From Pseudoroseicyclus tamaricis (GTDB taxonomy: Bacteria > Pseudomonadota > Alphaproteobacteria > Rhodobacterales > Rhodobacteraceae), in contig NZ_JAAFYS010000003.1 of assembly GCF_012070395.1 (NCBI RefSeq), positions 372,001-436,000 of the forward strand: a DNA stretch of 64,000 nt. Reading direction: 5' to 3'. Numbering within the stretch: position 1 is the stretch's first letter; each line of letters starts with the position of its first letter. A program made the translations under genes and the position numbers. Under the pieces are notes generated by a model that worked only from the letters and a program-made list of their open reading frames with translations, ran no database searches and was not told the origin of the DNA. Below, one piece after another: positions 60,840 through 64,000 of this stretch.

Positions 60840-63215
60840 ATGCTGAAGCCCCGCCACAGCAACACCGCCACCTCCGCCCCCGCCAGCCGGGAGCGCAAGG
60901 GGGGATGGCTGAACGCCGACCTGTGGCTCTGGGTGGCGCTTCTGCTGCCGATCGCCACGCTGGTCAGCGTGCCGACGGATGTGGGCGGGCAGGCCTTCCT
61001 GTCCATCGTGGCGGTTCTGGCGGTGGCGGCGCTCAAGCCCTTCGCCCGGATGCTGGTGCCGCGCTTCTTCCTGCTGGCGACAGCGAGCGTCATCGTCATG
61101 CGCTACGCCCTGTGGCGCGTGTTCGAGACACTGCCGGAGCCGGGCTTCACCCTCTCCTTCATCTGCGCCGTCACGCTGCTGGCGGCAGAGGCCTACGCCG
61201 TCCTCGTCTTCTTCCTGAGCTCCTTCATCACCTCCGACCCGACGCGCCGGCCCTTCCCGCCCACCGTGGCGCCGGAGCGGCTGCCGACGGTCAACGTGCT
61301 CGTGCCTTCCTACAACGAGCCGACGGAGATGCTGCGCATCACGCTCGCCGCCTGCAAGAACATGGTCTACCCGGCCGAGAAGCTGACGGTCGTGCTCTGC
61401 GACGACGGCGGCACGGACCAGCGCTGCAACGACAGCGACAAGGCCAAGGCCACCGCCGCCCGCGCCCGCCGGGCCGAGCTGCAGGCGCTCTGCGCCGAGC
61501 TGGGGGTGATGTACTCCACCCGCGCCCGCAACGAGCACGCCAAGGCCGGCAACATGTCCGCCGCGCTGGCCCGTCTCGACGGTGACCTGGTCGTGGTCTT
61601 CGACGCCGACCACGTGCCGACGCGCGACTTCCTCGCCCGGACGGTCGGCTACTTCGTGGAGGACCCCAAGCTCTTCCTCGTGCAGACGCCACACTTCTTC
61701 CTCAACAAGGATCCGATCATGCGGAACCTTGAGCTGTCGGAGAACGTGCCGCCCGAGAACGAGATGTTCTACTCCTTCATCCACCGCGGCCTCGACCGCT
61801 GGGACGGCGCCTTCTTCTGCGGCTCCGCCGCCGTCCTGCGCCGGGCCGCGCTCGACAGCGTGGGTGGCTTCTCCGGCGAGACGATCACCGAGGATGCCGA
61901 GACGGCGCTGGACATCCACGCCTCCGGCTGGCGCTCGATGTACCTCAACCGCGCCATGATCGCCGGCCTGCAGCCGGAGACCTTCGCCTCCTTCATCCAG
62001 CAGCGCGGCCGCTGGGCGACCGGCATGATGCAGATCATGCTGCTGAAGAACCCGATGTTCCGCCGCGGCCTGACGATGGCGCAGCGCCTGTGCTACATCA
62101 ACTCGATGGCTTGCTGGCTCTTCCCGATCATCCGCCTGATCTTCCTCTGCGCGCCGCTGGCCTACCTGTTCTTCGGCGCCGAGATCCTCGTCGCGACGTT
62201 CCAGGAAGCCATGGCCTACATGCTGGGCTACCTCGCCGTCTCCTTCCTCGTGCAGAACGCGCTCTACTCGCGCTTCCGCTGGCCACTGATGTCGGAGATC
62301 TACGAGATCGCGCAGACGCCCTACCTCGCGCAGGCCGTCATCAAGACGCTGATCAAGCCGCGCGGCGCCAAGTTCAACGTCACCGCCAAGGACGAGACGC
62401 TCGACAACGACTTTATCTCCCCCGCCCACTGGCCGCTGACCATCCTCTGGGGCCTCTGCGCCGCCGGCGTGGCTGCCCTGGTGGTGCGCTGGGTCAACTT
62501 CCCGGGCGACCGCTCGGTGCTCTCCGTCGTCGGGGGCTGGGCGGTGTTCAACTTCATCCTCGTCTCCATCTCCTGGCGGGCCGTGGCCGAGCGCAAGCAG
62601 CGCCGCGCCTCGCCGCGGGTGAACATGAACGTGCCCGCCATGGCCTGGCTGCCCGGCGCGCCGGACGAGAAGGTGGCGGCGCATATCCTCGATGCCTCCA
62701 CTTCCGGGATGCGGGTGATGCTGGACGAGCCGCTGGGTGACACCCCCATCGGCAAGCGCAGCAGCGGCATGGAGCTGGTCGTGCGGCCCTACTTCGAGGG
62801 CTCCCCCCACCTCGAGGCTGACATCAACCTGACGGTGATCTGCTTCCACCAGCGCCCCGACGGGCCGCAGGCCGGCTCCGTCATCAATGCCGACCAATCG
62901 GTGAAGGCGCAGGAGGCCGTGGCCCACCTGATCTTCGGCGACAGCGAGAACTGGCGGAACACCCGCTACGTCTCGCAGGGCGGCATCGGGCTGATCCGCG
63001 GGCTGGGCTACGCGGCCTACCTCTTCCTCAACGGCACGCCGAAGCTGATCGCGGCCTTCATCCGCGAGCCGATGCGCCGCCGCACCGTCGTCGCCAAGCG
63101 CGACCCGTCCGACCAGGCGCACATCCTCGCCTTCGGTGTCGACATCGAGGAGCGCGAACGGATGCTTGCCCGGGCGCAGGATCATGTCGCCAAGCTGCAA
63201 GGACAAGCTGCGTGA
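60840..63215 (+). CDS. bcsA: Cellulose synthase catalytic subunit (UDP-forming)
   Basis: A 791-residue inner-membrane synthase. It adds glucose from UDP-glucose to the growing chain and extrudes it. GT2 motifs: DDGG from Asp188, DAD 255-257, TED ending at Asp352, QRGRW from Gln388. About eight helices flank the domain. The C-terminal PilZ domain has RRASPR (near 587-592) and DASTSG (618-623), the c-di-GMP-binding residues, so it is expected to be switched on by c-di-GMP. The stop overlaps bcsB (GTGA). Confidence 0.96.
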   Translation: MLKPRHSNTATSAPASRERKGGWLNADLWLWVALLLPIATLVSVPTDVGGQAFLSIVAVLAVAALKPFARMLVPRFFLLATASVIVMRYALWRVFETLPEPGFTLSFICAVTLLAAEAYAVLVFFLSSFITSDPTRRPFPPTVAPERLPTVNVLVPSYNEPTEMLRITLAACKNMVYPAEKLTVVLCDDGGTDQRCNDSDKAKATAARARRAELQALCAELGVMYSTRARNEHAKAGNMSAALARLDGDLVVVFDADHVPTRDFLARTVGYFVEDPKLFLVQTPHFFLNKDPIMRNLELSENVPPENEMFYSFIHRGLDRWDGAFFCGSAAVLRRAALDSVGGFSGETITEDAETALDIHASGWRSMYLNRAMIAGLQPETFASFIQQRGRWATGMMQIMLLKNPMFRRGLTMAQRLCYINSMACWLFPIIRLIFLCAPLAYLFFGAEILVATFQEAMAYMLGYLAVSFLVQNALYSRFRWPLMSEIYEIAQTPYLAQAVIKTLIKPRGAKFNVTAKDETLDNDFISPAHWPLTILWGLCAAGVAALVVRWVNFPGDRSVLSVVGGWAVFNFILVSISWRAVAERKQRRASPRVNMNVPAMAWLPGAPDEKVAAHILDASTSGMRVMLDEPLGDTPIGKRSSGMELVVRPYFEGSPHLEADINLTVICFHQRPDGPQAGSVINADQSVKAQEAVAHLIFGDSENWRNTRYVSQGGIGLIRGLGYAAYLFLNGTPKLIAAFIREPMRRRTVVAKRDPSDQAHILAFGVDIEERERMLARAQDHVAKLQGQAA

Positions 63216-64000
63216 AACCCGGCTGGATCGTACCTCTTCTCGTCTCCGCCGGCCTCTGGGCCGGCGGTGCGCAAGGGCAGGAGCTTATGGCCGAGGACGG
63301 GGTGATCGATCTCACCCCCATGCTGAACGCCATGCCCGGCACCGACACTCAGGTACAGACGCCGGAGCCCGAACAATCCGAACCGGCCGCCGTGGCCCCC
63401 GCCCCCGCGGCCACGCCCACGCCGAGCCCGGCGACGGACGGCATCTCGCCCGCCCTGCCTGCCTATGACCGGGCGAGCCAGCGTGGCGCCAGCGCCGCCA
63501 ACCCGGTCGAGGCGACGGGGCAGCAGCTGCCCGAGACCATCCTGCTGCCCTTCGTCACCCAGCCCTTCCAGCGGGTGCTGCGCATCTCCGGCGAGGGCGG
63601 CAGCGCACGGCTGAGTGTACAGATCGAGAACCCGGCGCTGGCCCGCGAGCTGCGCCTGTCGCTGCGGTCCAGCGTCAACCTTCTGCCCGACCAGTCGGCG
63701 CTGACCTTCTTCCTCAACGGGGTGGAGATCGAGCGGCTGGAGCCCGACTTCTTCGACGGGTTCGAGACGGTCGCGCTGCCCTCCGACGCCCTCGTCCCCG
63801 GCGCCAACGAGCTCATCATCCGCGCCGACCATACCCACCGCATCTTCTGCGGGCCCGAGGCGAGCTTTCAGGTCTGGACGGAGATCGACCTCGGCAACAG
63901 CGGCCTCGTCGTGCCGCGCGCGGCCCTCTCCGGCGGCGCGCAGGGTATCCGCGAAGCGCTGGCGGCGCAGATCGTCTCCGCCGGTGAGGTGACCATCGAG
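63212..64000 (+). CDS. bcsB: Cellulose synthase periplasmic subunit BcsB, C-terminus beyond window
   Basis: 263 codons are visible; the frame is open at the end. It begins at GTG 63212, overlapping the bcsA stop. A signal peptide (KPGWIVPLLVSAGLWAGGAQG) ends near residue 22. A Pro/Ala-rich linker (about 50-90) follows. Then comes the first carbohydrate-binding-like region (ARELRLSLRSSVNLLPDQSAL, GANELIIRADHTHR). BcsB guides the glucan across the periplasm and anchors BcsA. Confidence 0.9.
   Translation, partial: MKPGWIVPLLVSAGLWAGGAQGQELMAEDGVIDLTPMLNAMPGTDTQVQTPEPEQSEPAAVAPAPAATPTPSPATDGISPALPAYDRASQRGASAANPVEATGQQLPETILLPFVTQPFQRVLRISGEGGSARLSVQIENPALARELRLSLRSSVNLLPDQSALTFFLNGVEIERLEPDFFDGFETVALPSDALVPGANELIIRADHTHRIFCGPEASFQVWTEIDLGNSGLVVPRAALSGGAQGIREALAAQIVSAGEVTIE

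Overview
The window is a GC-rich (roughly 70 % by eye), densely coding stretch of a bacterial chromosome. Gene content points to an alphaproteobacterium of the Rhodobacterales (Roseobacter/Paracoccus-like). Pointers are the ctaD–DUF2244 pair, a fused MrpAB subunit, CueR/YHS copper genes, a BcsN-led cellulose operon, a TTAA-N7-TTAA (CtrA-type) site, and 3'-end hairpins carrying a GGCCAGATGAA tail that I associate with this order. Genus is not resolvable from sequence alone. No phage, IS transposase, CRISPR array or rRNA was seen.

Layout. 1-10.5 kb holds housekeeping genes: a cut-off LysR regulator divergent from a DMT exporter, YbjN, TrmB, the YcjX-GNAT-YcjF cluster, TruA, DNA polymerase III delta', TatD, an MBL hydrolase and an AEC transporter. 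10.9-15.8 kb is a four-gene polyamine-type ABC importer on the minus strand. 16-18.8 kb carries two RTX calcium-binding proteins with no export genes nearby. 18.9-25 kb is a complete Mrp (Na+/K+):H+ antiporter operon, mrpAB-C-D-E-F-G. 25.5-29.3 kb is a copper island: YHS-type CopA, divergent CueR, and an MsrQ-like haem membrane protein behind a second CueR-type operator. 29.4-30.1 kb has two tandem copies of a dispersed element next to tRNA-Leu.

30.3-43.3 kb holds a membrane-bound LytTR regulator, LipB, cytochrome oxidase subunit I, DUF2244, a YqeY-type protein, CarA, a family-2 glycosyltransferase with unusual upstream signals, a GntR regulator, a HAD nucleotidase, a UbiH-type hydroxylase, two coupled Lrp regulators and IlvC. 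43.4-47.5 kb holds an FtsX-type ABC transporter with a Tat-exported CxxC protein, then an alkaline phosphatase behind a Pho-box-like array. 47.7-50.9 kb is a DNA-repair operon: radical SAM protein, UdgX fusion, P-loop kinase. 50.9-58.2 kb holds a TetR/cupin pair with twin operators, RpsD, a TVP38-flavoprotein pair, a histidine kinase and a GT61 enzyme. It ends with tRNA-Arg, a cupin/Lrp pair and the bcsN-bcsA-bcsB cellulose operon, which runs off the end.

The most unusual content is intergenic. A ~170-bp structured element occurs five times (once truncated), three of them paired with a short palindrome. A separate terminator-like repeat sits after several genes. Several clean operator-like dyads are also visible.
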